From IMG/VR virus record IMGVR_UViG_3300045918_000131, positions 30,249 through 94,248 of that record: a stretch of 64,000 bases of DNA; one strand, written 5' to 3'. Below, one piece after another: positions 32,228 to 40,961 of this stretch (the first letter of the stretch is position 1; the number at the start of each line of letters is the position of its first letter). Under the pieces are notes generated by a model. The model saw nothing but the letters and a program-made list of their open reading frames with translations, searched no databases and had not been told where the DNA came from. The translations under genes were made by a program, and so were the position numbers. The stretch comes from a virus.

Positions 32228-35200
32228 TTAAATCGTTAATACCCAATAACTTCCATCTTTAAATTTAGTATTCTTAATTTCTGTAAATCCTACTTTTCTC
32301 AACATACTTTTACTACCTATATTATTAGCTTCTACGTATGCTTTAATACTAACGAAGTTATGCTCTTTAACTTGTGCTATAATATAAGTTAATAACTCGG
32401 TCCCAAACCCTTCGGATACAGGAGATACATCTATACGATTCAAATACGCCTCTCCTGTATTTTTATTAAAATCGACCATTGCTCCGCCTCGCAATATATT
32501 ACCTCCGCGAGCTTTATGTACCCAATTCTGATGTTTTTCTTGTAAAGTAGCTTCAAAATATGCTCGTATTACCCAATCTCCAGACATTGTAATATCTAAC
32601 CTATCTGTTTTGTTATCTTCGATGATAAATTCGTCACATGCATCAATCTCATTTAATTTGTGTTCGGCCAATGATAGTTCATTGTCCTCCCTATGCTTTT
32701 TAAATTCTGCAATTTTATCAAATATACCAGAATTTCGTAATACCTTAAACGTCACATTTTCCACAGAAAATTCTCCATTTTCATCTAATCCTGATTGGCG
32801 CATCTTCTTTATCTTCGCACGCAATACATCTAAATCAGTCTCGGCAGATTCTGGGTTCTCTTTAATAATAGTGTCAATCTGATTAACAATATCCTCTACT
32901 TTGCTTAATACTGACGCATCATCAACTGTTATTTTATCGTCAAATTTAGGCCTTTTAATCCACTTATCAGTTACTAACGAGTATATTCCAGTTGCCACTA
33001 ATTGACTATCTTTTTTTGCTACATCCTCAGCGTATAACTCTACAGTGTAACCCTTAATGGTAATGTCATGATTACTATTCCATAACGACTTCTTAGCTAT
33101 TAAAAAAGGCTCAAGTAATGTACAATCAGATTCAAGTCTTGATTCAACAATTACATGTAAATCAACATCGCTTTTATCGGTGTAATTAAATGCACAATTA
33201 GATCCTGTAATAATATAATCAACTATTTTTAATTGTTTAATATCTACAAACTCCGAAAATGCATTAGCAATATCGCCTAGTTTTTCTTTAACATCTGCTT
33301 TTAATTCATACCCATCCCATAATTTTGGGTTTAGTTCTTTATGTAGGGATATATTAGGAAGAAGCGATTCTGTTAACTCATCAGGTACACGTTTTAATAT
33401 AAATTGTACTGCTGGTTCGCCAACAGATGATGTAACCTCGGCTGACCGATCAAACACGAAGCCAGGGAAATATTTGACTGCATCTTTTGCAAATCTTGCA
33501 TATAATTTAATTCGGCTCGGATCCTTAGATTTGCCAGTAAAATTCATTGTTCTAAACGGAATCAATTTTCCTGTATATAAATCAGGAATATTCATAACTC
33601 GTAATACTAAATCACGCACTGTAGCAAATACACGGAAAGCGTCGCCGGTATTTTTAACGTCCGAGCTTACTGCTGTAATTTTACCATTTGTATCTCTTGC
33701 AGTAACTAAACCAAATGAAATATTGGCAGTTTTATTACCCAATTGATCTTCTGATTCGACCTTAATAGTAACAGTATAGTCATTACCCGACTCTGTTTTA
33801 AATGTAAATATTTTCTTGCCGATGGGATTAATCTGATTTTTATTATTTAACATTGTGGCAGTATATGGATTATTAGCTAATTCGTTTAACGGCTCAGATA
33901 AATTATCTAACACTTTCCTAGCAATAGGCAATACCGTATTAATATTTGGTATAGTAGTACCATCATAACCAATACTTAGTACCTCTTGCACTGTCATTTG
34001 TACTTCCCTAGCATCGCCTTCGTTTGGTAATTCTGCCAATATGTCACCAATTGTAGATTCATTACCAGTTGCATCTATTATTGTGCCATCTGGTGCTTTA
34101 ACATAAGCATGTATTAACACATTGCATTCTAGATTATAGTCTTCCTCTACTAGTGCATATATTGGATATCCGGTTAATTTATTTAACGCTACTGCAAATA
34201 TAGGACAATCGCCTTCAAAATATTTATGATTTTGGTGACCAAAATCATAAATCGATTCATTAAGGTCATTGACCCCGATATATGCCTTTATTTGTATGTC
34301 TCCACGTACCTTAGCCGCATTAGCTCTATGATAACCATCAATGATCCAATTATTGTTACCATCTATTACAATTGGTGGATATTCTGTAGTGTTTTTAGCA
34401 TAAGCGTGAACTTTTTCTTGTTTAACACAAGAGTGTTGTAATGATAAATTATTTATATCAATAGTGTTTAACACAAAATAGTCAAACGAGTTAATCCACT
34501 CTAAAGTATTAATCGTATCTTTATCGTTGTCTACCAGACCTAAATTATCGGGGCCGGTATGTAGTTTTTGAATTAATTGTTCAATGAAAGTAGGAGATAC
34601 GCTATTGCTATTCTCAATTAATAAGTTATTAGTAACCGAAAATGAAATAGGATCTTCGGTAATATATCTATTTTTACTTAAATCAGAGCTAACATTCTTA
34701 AATTGTAATACACCGGCAGGATCATATATTATACCCCTACTATCAATGCACCAATAATGAGGAATTAAATGCCAAGATTCTGAATACTTTGATTGTTCTA
34801 TCCAATGTTTTCTATCTTTAGAATCGTTGAAATTTAAACCACTTGATCTAAATTCGGTCTTCATATCAGGAGTAAAATCAGATTTATCATGTACCACTGA
34901 ATCTACTCTAAATTCTCCACGTACACGCTTTAAATTAACTCCTTGTTTAGCGGCATAGCTAATAAAATCTAAGCAACAAGGACCGCAATTATCTCTAATA
35001 GAATAAAATTTAATTTCTTTATCAGTGAGTGACGATAAGAAGTTATCTACTAGTGATATATTGGTTGTTAGATCTTCGGTATTGGTTAAATCTTCAACAA
35101 TGTGACTCTGCTTACGTTCTGTTTGAATTTCAGATCTTAATGATTCAACTTTAGAACGTAGTTGTCTTAGATTTAACCCGGTTTGCTTTTCTTGTTTAAA

Positions 35201-35863
35201 CAGTGTAATCATCTGTTTAACTTTTATAGGATCTGCACCAGATTTAATAAATTTAAGTTCTGCGTCTCGATAATCTTCGTTGATATCTAATTTATCCTTT
35301 AATTTAAAACTTTGTTTAAACCATAAATAGATATCAACAGTAGAACAATGTTTATCAAACAATTGCCTTAATAATTGTATAAATTGCACACGATCTTTAT
35401 GTTGTAGATTATCCCAATTACCTGCATCTCGACGTAATTGACGCAATAAAGGTTTACTATAGATTTTTAAATAATCCTCAAGTTGCCAAAAAAATCTCAC
35501 GTCATCAGAATGACTATTATTTGAACTAAAACCGCGTAGATAACGATTAATTTGAAATAATGGAATATTTACATCACTTTCAACTTTAATATCGTGTTTA
35601 AACACGTCTTGATTATTTAATACAGCTAGTAGGTTAGCAAGATCAGTTCCTGCATAATGCATCGCATCATACGTATTGTATTGCATAGTTTGATCTGCAT
35701 ATTTTTTAGCCCAAGAGTTATTTTGCCATCTAATAATTTCAAGCATCATGAATATGAGATATATAATCTCAGCTATCTCAGATGCTGGTCTATTTTTTAG
35801 ATCTGTAGGTCCGAAAAATAGCCGTGCTTCTACTAACTCTTTAATAAAGGGTAACTTTTTCAT
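32228..35863 (-). CDS. Multidomain (polyvalent-type) protein with internal CTS-like motif
   Basis: 1211 residues. N-terminal helical region 1-285 with leader-like 'LPFIKELVEARLF'. About 290-400: cysteine-protease-like domain ('RDNCGPCCLDFISYAAKQG', later 'HYWCIDSRGIIYDPAG'). About 495-545: ParB-type 'PIVIDGNNNWIIDGYHRAN'. About 550-620: second Cys-protease-like block ('GDCPIFAVALNKLTG', 'LIHAYVKAPDGTIIDATG'). About 870-960: nucleotidyltransferase ('YTDKSDVDLHVIV'). About 1095: 'CDEFIIED', then a GNAT domain ('RIDVSPVSEGFGTELL'). Likely injected and possibly cut into units. Late octamer at 35885. Confidence 0.75.
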   Translation of the reverse strand: MKKLPFIKELVEARLFFGPTDLKNRPASEIAEIIYLIFMMLEIIRWQNNSWAKKYADQTMQYNTYDAMHYAGTDLANLLAVLNNQDVFKHDIKVESDVNIPLFQINRYLRGFSSNNSHSDDVRFFWQLEDYLKIYSKPLLRQLRRDAGNWDNLQHKDRVQFIQLLRQLFDKHCSTVDIYLWFKQSFKLKDKLDINEDYRDAELKFIKSGADPIKVKQMITLFKQEKQTGLNLRQLRSKVESLRSEIQTERKQSHIVEDLTNTEDLTTNISLVDNFLSSLTDKEIKFYSIRDNCGPCCLDFISYAAKQGVNLKRVRGEFRVDSVVHDKSDFTPDMKTEFRSSGLNFNDSKDRKHWIEQSKYSESWHLIPHYWCIDSRGIIYDPAGVLQFKNVSSDLSKNRYITEDPISFSVTNNLLIENSNSVSPTFIEQLIQKLHTGPDNLGLVDNDKDTINTLEWINSFDYFVLNTIDINNLSLQHSCVKQEKVHAYAKNTTEYPPIVIDGNNNWIIDGYHRANAAKVRGDIQIKAYIGVNDLNESIYDFGHQNHKYFEGDCPIFAVALNKLTGYPIYALVEEDYNLECNVLIHAYVKAPDGTIIDATGNESTIGDILAELPNEGDAREVQMTVQEVLSIGYDGTTIPNINTVLPIARKVLDNLSEPLNELANNPYTATMLNNKNQINPIGKKIFTFKTESGNDYTVTIKVESEDQLGNKTANISFGLVTARDTNGKITAVSSDVKNTGDAFRVFATVRDLVLRVMNIPDLYTGKLIPFRTMNFTGKSKDPSRIKLYARFAKDAVKYFPGFVFDRSAEVTSSVGEPAVQFILKRVPDELTESLLPNISLHKELNPKLWDGYELKADVKEKLGDIANAFSEFVDIKQLKIVDYIITGSNCAFNYTDKSDVDLHVIVESRLESDCTLLEPFLIAKKSLWNSNHDITIKGYTVELYAEDVAKKDSQLVATGIYSLVTDKWIKRPKFDDKITVDDASVLSKVEDIVNQIDTIIKENPESAETDLDVLRAKIKKMRQSGLDENGEFSVENVTFKVLRNSGIFDKIAEFKKHREDNELSLAEHKLNEIDACDEFIIEDNKTDRLDITMSGDWVIRAYFEATLQEKHQNWVHKARGGNILRGGAMVDFNKNTGEAYLNRIDVSPVSEGFGTELLTYIIAQVKEHNFVSIKAYVEANNIGSKSMLRKVGFTEIKNTKFKDGSYWVLTI
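34222..34252. repeat. 31-base palindrome inside the polyprotein gene
   Basis: ATTTATGATTTTGG and its exact inverse separated by three bases. It encodes part of the ParB-to-protease junction (YDFGHQNHKYF). No T run and no promoter context; may be fortuitous or an RNA/DNA structure. Confidence 0.6.
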
Positions 35864-35884
35864 TGATCGATCCGCGTAATGTAT

Positions 35885-35892
35885 TATTTATG
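35885..35892 (-). promoter_or_regulatory. Late promoter octamer CATAAATA
   Basis: Minus strand, 21 bases before the 1211-codon gene. The remaining bases 35864-35912 hold nothing else recognised. Confidence 0.55.
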
Positions 35893-35912
35893 CAGATCTT
35901 GAAGACTATCAA

Positions 35913-36202
35913 TTAACTAGGATCTATTCTGTCCGGTTCTATAGTATTAGGTTCTATTGGTTTGGACTTATTATAATATCTTTGATGTCGTTTAACTAAC
36001 TCCTCTTCTCGTTCCGGCGAGAACCTAGTTCCAGGGTCAAAAGATGGACCATCTTTTTAACCCAGTTTAATAATAATTTAGCTTCAAAACCGGCTTTCAT
36101 ATTATTGGCATCCGGTGATTGTGCGAATTTCATTAACGAGATCGGCGTCATGTTTAACTCGGTTATGACTTGTTTATTGAAAATAAATTCATGTGCCCTC
36201 AT
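35913..36202 (-). pseudogene. CTS-leader gene with a one-base frame break
   Basis: ATG 36202 (MRAHEFIFNK) reads in one frame to a stop at 35996. At the A run near 36052-36057 (GTTAAAAAGATGG) one additional A, or a -1 slip, would switch to a frame reading 'DGPSFDPGTRFSPERE' and 'KPIEPNTIEPDRIDPS', ending at 35913. The joined product, 96 residues, has a natural Pro-rich tail, so the longer form is probably ancestral. A homopolymer sequencing error is equally possible. Confidence 0.5.
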
Positions 36203-36521
36203 TTTGTTCAAACCTTTCTAATCTAATAGCTTCCATGGCAGCTAATCCGTCATCAAACATTTTAACTTGTAAATTTGGAGACCCTTTCCACATTAACTTT
36301 GAAAATTCCCAAAGACTTTTAACTAACTCAGGATACTCAAATACTTGTTCTGAACTCCCCATCTCTGATGCATATAGATATATGTGAAAATCGTTATAGT
36401 TTCGAGATTTGGCTTCGCAAATAAATATATCTAATTTTTCTGCACTATTTCTATCTAATTCTTTTATTCGTAGTAACAATACCCATATTTTATTGTCGTC
36501 CTCATGCTTAAACTCTTCCAT
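36189..36521 (-). CDS. Tandem family C, copy 1
   Basis: 110 residues. Shares 'RIKELDRNS-EKLDIFICEAKSRN', a Y-A-S-E-M strand and 'WEFSKLMWKGSPNLQVKMFDD' with the proteins at 37660 and 39446. All alpha/beta, no CTS leader, each one placed next to a CTS gene. Function unknown; it may be a partner or immunity-like protein for the neighbour. Confidence 0.65.
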   Translation of the reverse strand: MEEFKHEDDNKIWVLLLRIKELDRNSAEKLDIFICEAKSRNYNDFHIYLYASEMGSSEQVFEYPELVKSLWEFSKLMWKGSPNLQVKMFDDGLAAMEAIRLERFEQNEGT

Positions 36522-36828
36522 GTTTTTCCTTAATTAACTGCGTATATAATTCGTCGCAATTATTTAACAACTGGTTATATTCAGAAATTAGTTCATGTCT
36601 ATCTTTATCACCATCCGACATAGACTTATACCAATTATCAGTTGAACCATACATACGAGTTACTTTAGTAATATCCATAATTAATAGATGCAAGTCCTCA
36701 AGTTGATCTATGCTAGTAATCTGTTTAAATCTATTAATTAAGTTATCAATATGTAATTACGGATGTTTCAGCGTAATTATTAATAGTAAAGTTTCTCTAT
36801 CCTCAAATATAAATTCGGATGCTCTCAT
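36508..36828 (-). pseudogene. CTS-leader gene broken by an in-frame TAA (family D)
   Basis: ATG 36828 gives MRASEFIFED and, after 23 codons, TAA at 36757-36759; the same frame then continues to 36508. The intact paralogue at 37982-38296 has GAA (Glu) at that position: C-C-G-G-A-A versus C-C-G-T-A-A, one base different. Long stretches are identical between the copies. An internal ATG at 36693 might give a 61-residue remnant. Clear evidence of a recent nonsense mutation. Confidence 0.8.
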
Positions 36829-36830
36829 AA

Positions 36831-37673
36831 TTAAACCTTTGTATATGGCATATTTTTATTAATCCAACGTGTAATGTCATCAGGCCATACCATACCTGCT
36901 TTTTTAGCTTCTGCTTCGCGCTCGGCTTTTTCTCTATAAATTATAGCTCCCGGCTTAGCTAATTCAGGGTCGCGTTTACGTGCTCTATAAATATTGATCA
37001 TTGCATCTTTAACTTGTTGTGCTTGTATTGTTTTACCTTGCCAAATTAATGGAATTTGAGTAGCAATAGCACCGTCTAATATAAACGAACGTTGCTCCAT
37101 ATCAAACGCATGTGTGAAATGTTGTGCCAAATTATAACATGCTTTATTAATATTGCCAATAAATTTATCATTATTTGCGCCGTAATCTTTACTATCGGCA
37201 CATATAACAATACCTGTTACATATGATAAGAAGTTAGGAATCTCATCTACCATCAATCGTTCTTCGGATTCAAACCTACTTGACATACCTGTAGTACCAT
37301 TGGCTAAATCTTTAACATTTTGATCATTAATACGCATACTACTATTACCAGTCTTTTTATAATCAGATATATGTTTATCTATACCCGGATAATCTTTACG
37401 TATTTGATCTAAACTTTTGCTTGGTGTATTTACAGCAGGGGCCAATTTACGTCCAAATTCGTGTACTAATTTTTCTTGATCAACCCTAAATCCAATTGGA
37501 CGAGCTACTATATTAGCTGGTATAAAAGTACGTGTAATATCTCTAGTAAATGAGATACCTGGTCTCCTAGCTTTAAGCGTATTTGTCCTAAGTATTTCAA
37601 CAAAGTGTTTATACAATGTGAAGTGATATATTGGCGCTGATTTTGATTCGGTTATAAACTCATTTGCTCTCAT
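36831..37673 (-). CDS. CTS-leader protein, ADP-ribosyltransferase-like
   Basis: 280 residues starting MRANEFITES (cleavage expected after I-T-E). Just after the leader: 'APIYHFTLYKHFVEILRTN', then 'GISFTRDITRTF', and 'FESEERLMVDEIPNFLSYV' near 150. The H-F-T, S-F-T-R-D and E-x-x-x-x-x-E order is like the H/S-x-T/E cores of DarT or ART-type toxins. A plausible injected ADP-ribosyltransferase like T4 Alt; not proven. Confidence 0.65.
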   Translation of the reverse strand: MRANEFITESKSAPIYHFTLYKHFVEILRTNTLKARRPGISFTRDITRTFIPANIVARPIGFRVDQEKLVHEFGRKLAPAVNTPSKSLDQIRKDYPGIDKHISDYKKTGNSSMRINDQNVKDLANGTTGMSSRFESEERLMVDEIPNFLSYVTGIVICADSKDYGANNDKFIGNINKACYNLAQHFTHAFDMEQRSFILDGAIATQIPLIWQGKTIQAQQVKDAMINIYRARKRDPELAKPGAIIYREKAEREAEAKKAGMVWPDDITRWINKNMPYTKV

Positions 37674-37989
37674 TTTTATTAGTAAACCTTTCTTTTCGAT
37701 ACCACTCCATCTCTGTCATTCTTTCATCAAACATTGCTATTTGTAGATCTAGTGAGCCTTCCCACATTAACTCTGAATATTCCCATATACATCTAACTAA
37801 CTCGAAATATTCAAAGACACGCTCGGCTCCTCCTATCTCAACGGCGTAAAAGTATATAGAGAACTCGTCATAATTGCGAGTTTTAGCTTCCCGTAAGTAT
37901 AAATCTAACTTATCTACACTATTGCGTTCTAGATCTTTAATTTTCAAAAGAATATACCATAAGTCATTTTCTTTATCATAATCAGCCAT
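37660..37989 (-). CDS. Tandem family C, copy 2
   Basis: 109 residues. 'LLKIKDLERNSVDKLDLYLR', 'DEFSIYFYAVEIGGAERVFE', 'ELMWEGSLDLQIAMFDERM' align with copies 1 and 3. The stretch 'RNYD-FSIYFYA' is nearly identical between copies 2 and 3. Function unknown. Confidence 0.65.
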   Translation of the reverse strand: MADYDKENDLWYILLKIKDLERNSVDKLDLYLREAKTRNYDEFSIYFYAVEIGGAERVFEYFELVRCIWEYSELMWEGSLDLQIAMFDERMTEMEWYRKERFTNKNESK

Positions 37990-38296
37990 TTTTATCCTTG
38001 ATCAGCTGTTTATACAATTTGGTACATTCAACTAATAGTTGTCTATATTCTTGAAGTAAAGCAAATTGATCAGGATCTGTAGTCAACATCGTTTTATACC
38101 AATTATCAGTTGAACCATACATACGAGTTACTTTAGTAATATCCATAATTAGTCCATGTAACTCTTCTAATTGATTAGAACTTGTTATTTCTTTAAACCT
38201 ATTAGTTAAGTTATCAATATGTAATTCCGGATGTTTCAGCGTAATTATTAATAGTAAAGTTTCTCTATCCTCAAATATGAACTCGTATGCTCTCAT
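37982..38296 (-). CDS. CTS-leader protein, family D (intact copy)
   Basis: 104 residues starting MRAYEFIFED, followed by 'RETLLLIITLKHPELHIDNL' and 'ITKVTRMYGSTDNWYK'. All-helical, soluble. Intact counterpart of the broken 36508-36828 gene, with very high identity over most of its length, so a recent duplication. Function unknown. Confidence 0.7.
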   Translation of the reverse strand: MRAYEFIFEDRETLLLIITLKHPELHIDNLTNRFKEITSSNQLEELHGLIMDITKVTRMYGSTDNWYKTMLTTDPDQFALLQEYRQLLVECTKLYKQLIKDKNG

Positions 38297-38952
38297 TTGT
38301 ATACATTACCGATGTAATTAACCCAATCCTCGCTAACTATGTATACTTGATTACAATTAACCATTATTTCGTTATTAGAAGCTATTGCTTGCTTTAACCC
38401 AGTATTTTGAACGTACTTATTATTATTCATTAACAAATTTAACTTGCCTTGTGTTAAGTCGCTAGTATCTACATCAGACTCTAGGTAAGAGAATAAATCT
38501 TCAATTTCACTAGACCAACAATAATTAAAATTACCAACCGGAATCATAATGACGGTAGATCCGTTGTCATGATTCCCCCAACCAGTAGCATATTGATTTG
38601 CAGTGAAACGCGATCCTGTACAAAATATTGATTGACTTCGGTAAGCAATACCTGTTTTCCTCACAAACCAATCATTTAACATTTCATGTATATAATGCCT
38701 AGTGTCACGAGGCATACGAGTCAAATCTACATTAATTAATTTAATAGGTTCTTCTTCCTCGTCCCAGTTAAAATCGGCCGCACCACGCCACAATGGGTTA
38801 ATAACTAGAGCTTGTTGTAATCCTCCTATCATATCCAAATACGGAGCACAATCTCGACGTAAGATAGTAACTACCTTTTCTGCAAGTTCTTGTTCTTGTC
38901 GTGCCGGATTAGTGTCAATTTCAACAGCTTCTAATAATTCTTTAATTCTCAT
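38293..38952 (-). CDS. CTS-leader protein, ART-like family A copy 1
   Basis: 219 residues starting MRIKELLEAV. Core pattern shared with 41579 and 42238: 'NPLWRGAADF' (candidate catalytic Arg), a D-T-R-H helix, 'IAYRSQSIFCTGSRFTANQY' (S-T-S-like region, A-x-x-Y) and 'GNFNYCWSSEIEDL'. R-G, S-x-S and an acidic C-terminal strand are the three ART landmarks, but the usual E-x-E is not exact. Function inferred. Confidence 0.6.
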   Translation of the reverse strand: MRIKELLEAVEIDTNPARQEQELAEKVVTILRRDCAPYLDMIGGLQQALVINPLWRGAADFNWDEEEEPIKLINVDLTRMPRDTRHYIHEMLNDWFVRKTGIAYRSQSIFCTGSRFTANQYATGWGNHDNGSTVIMIPVGNFNYCWSSEIEDLFSYLESDVDTSDLTQGKLNLLMNNNKYVQNTGLKQAIASNNEIMVNCNQVYIVSEDWVNYIGNVYK

Positions 38953-39446
38953 ATATCCTCATTTCCTAAACAGTGTTCTTTAAAATTCCAATATCCAGAA
39001 AACTTTAATCTCACTAACAACATAAATGCTTCGAGTTGGTCTACTTCTGTGAAAACTGTGGTTATTTTTAAATAGGGGCCATATTTAGTTTCTATTGAAC
39101 TATCGTCAAATCTAGGAATGCAGTATATGTTTTTTCCTTCCTTAAAGATAAAATCGTCTAATCGAAATCCTAAATAAGTTACTGGCTTATCTAAGTATCG
39201 AGCAAATATTGTTAATTCTGCCGCACTCGCAAAGAATTCAATTGCATAATATTTATGTCCTATATCTAACTCATTAGGATCTATAACCTGTACAGTCATA
39301 AAATTCCTAAATTCGTTAAGTTGTATGTTATTTTTATCTTCGTCTAGAAGTTGTTTATCTTTACATATTGATGCTAAATCTTTAAGGGTTTGAAGATGAC
39401 CATAGTATACATTTGGTTTTGGATCTCTGAATTCGTAAAATCTCAT
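38949..39446 (-). CDS. CTS-like-leader protein, 150-170 residue family
   Basis: 165 residues starting MRFYEFRDPK, a degraded leader without a cleavage residue. 'YGHLQTLKDLASICKDKQLL' and 'TKYGPYLKITTVF', end 'FMLLVRLKFSGYWNFKE'. Third member of the family with 27017 and 31360; the K-Y-G-P-Y-L element also occurs in the + strand protein at 48640. Function unknown. Confidence 0.6.
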   Translation of the reverse strand: MRFYEFRDPKPNVYYGHLQTLKDLASICKDKQLLDEDKNNIQLNEFRNFMTVQVIDPNELDIGHKYYAIEFFASAAELTIFARYLDKPVTYLGFRLDDFIFKEGKNIYCIPRFDDSSIETKYGPYLKITTVFTEVDQLEAFMLLVRLKFSGYWNFKEHCLGNEDI

Positions 39447-39757
39447 TATACAAACCTTTCTTTACGGTACCAATCCATTCCAGTTATCATCTCATCAAAC
39501 ATCTTTAACTGCAACTCGGGAGAACCAACCCATAATAGCTTAGTATATTCCCAATAACAGTTAATTAATTCCGGATATTCAAATATCCGTTCAGCAAATC
39601 CAATATTAAAAGCATAAAAATAAATAGAGAAATTATCATAGTTACGATTTTTGGCTTTCCAAATATACAAGTCTAATTTATCTACGCTATTACGATCCAA
39701 TTCTTTAATTTTTCCGAGAATTAGCCATAAATTGTTTTCTTCATTAAGTTCGATCAT
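39446..39757 (-). CDS. Tandem family C, copy 3
   Basis: 103 residues. 'GKIKELDRNSVDKLDLYIWK', 'RNYDNFSIYFYAFNIGFAER', 'SPELQLKMFDEMITGMDWYR'. Third copy of the family at 36189 and 37660; its closest match is copy 2. Function unknown. Confidence 0.65.
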   Translation of the reverse strand: MIELNEENNLWLILGKIKELDRNSVDKLDLYIWKAKNRNYDNFSIYFYAFNIGFAERIFEYPELINCYWEYTKLLWVGSPELQLKMFDEMITGMDWYRKERFV

Positions 39758-39805
39758 GTTTTACCTTAACCAGGCGTTTATATAGCTCGAGCGAATTAAT
39801 CAACA

Positions 39806-40948
39806 TTAGTGATTAGCAAAATTTGCAGCACTAAAATGTGCCCGATCAACTGACTTAATATACCCAGCTGGATCTGATATTACGTATCCTTCTCCACCTC
39901 TCTCGCCGTTAACGTGGGCATACACAGGTCCGTTATGAGAATCTAATTGATGTATAATATCTAATTTTAATGCTGTTACTGCATCGAATACATTAAATAT
40001 AGCAATTAAGCCGTCCTTATTAGTAGTACAATAATCAATAACCTTTTGTACCATTACCTTACTAAGTTTAGGATTACTTTGTACCCATGGCATAAACTTA
40101 CTGGCTAGATCAGACAAATCTCGTGTGCGTGTTTGTTGATTAACAAATGTATATAGCATATCAGGTAACCCAGACATCTTCATCTCGCGTAATATGCTTT
40201 GATCTAAGAAACTGTCAATCGTCTTAGCATTCTTTTTTACGTAACTAATAGTGTCTTTAATACGAACTGTACTTAATTGTAAATTACCTTCTACTTTAAT
40301 CTCTGGACCTAATATACATAAACGTCCATTAACGTTAAGCCCGGCTGTATTTTTTAATGGTATTGGGTCTTTATCTTCAGTTGTTGAATAATATCCATGA
40401 ACTGCAATACCCGCTTCTCCTTGACCTACTCTACGTCCAAGATCAGATTGTTTATCTATTTCATATGTAGTTGTACCATCACCAAATATAAACCTTTTAG
40501 CATTTTGTTTTAACTCTCCTGGCCACCACATCATATCGCATTTAATAAACCCTCGATAGGAAGTAGGTACAGCAGATTCAATTATAGGCCAAAGTTTAGG
40601 TATATTCCCCCAAAATCCAGCGTTACCACCTTTTGACATTTTTTGTTTAACAAAAGATTTAGCTGACTTATATAATCCGTCATAACCTTTTGCTCCCCAT
40701 CCAGACATATCTGTTAGTATGAACTCACCATGGTCGTTACGACCAAACACCAGTGAGATTCTTCCGTCCCATTTGATAGACAGTACTTCATCTCGTTGCT
40801 TTGGTAAGTTTTTAAAATTGTTTATTACGCGCAATGCACCTGTAGACCCTTCAAAAAATACAATATCTTCGGCATGGTTCATACCTACTTCATTTAATTT
40901 GATTTTAGGTTTTAAGTATGACTCATTTATTAACTCATGTATTTTCAT
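39806..40948 (-). CDS. CTS-leader nucleotidyltransferase/ligase-like protein
   Basis: 380 residues from MKIHELINES (ATG 40948). Ligase motif I near 61, 'EVLSIKWDGRISLVFGR' (K-x-D-G-R), 'RGFIKCDMMWWPG' near 130 (motif III-like), and 'GEGYVISDPAGYIKSVDR' near 360 (motif IV/V-like). Resembles ATP-dependent DNA/RNA ligases or a related phage nucleotidyltransferase; it might be capsid-packaged to act on the ends of the injected DNA or on host RNA. The catalytic residues look intact. Confidence 0.7.
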   Translation of the reverse strand: MKIHELINESYLKPKIKLNEVGMNHAEDIVFFEGSTGALRVINNFKNLPKQRDEVLSIKWDGRISLVFGRNDHGEFILTDMSGWGAKGYDGLYKSAKSFVKQKMSKGGNAGFWGNIPKLWPIIESAVPTSYRGFIKCDMMWWPGELKQNAKRFIFGDGTTTYEIDKQSDLGRRVGQGEAGIAVHGYYSTTEDKDPIPLKNTAGLNVNGRLCILGPEIKVEGNLQLSTVRIKDTISYVKKNAKTIDSFLDQSILREMKMSGLPDMLYTFVNQQTRTRDLSDLASKFMPWVQSNPKLSKVMVQKVIDYCTTNKDGLIAIFNVFDAVTALKLDIIHQLDSHNGPVYAHVNGERGGEGYVISDPAGYIKSVDRAHFSAANFANH

Positions 40949-40961
40949 TTTAATTACCTTA

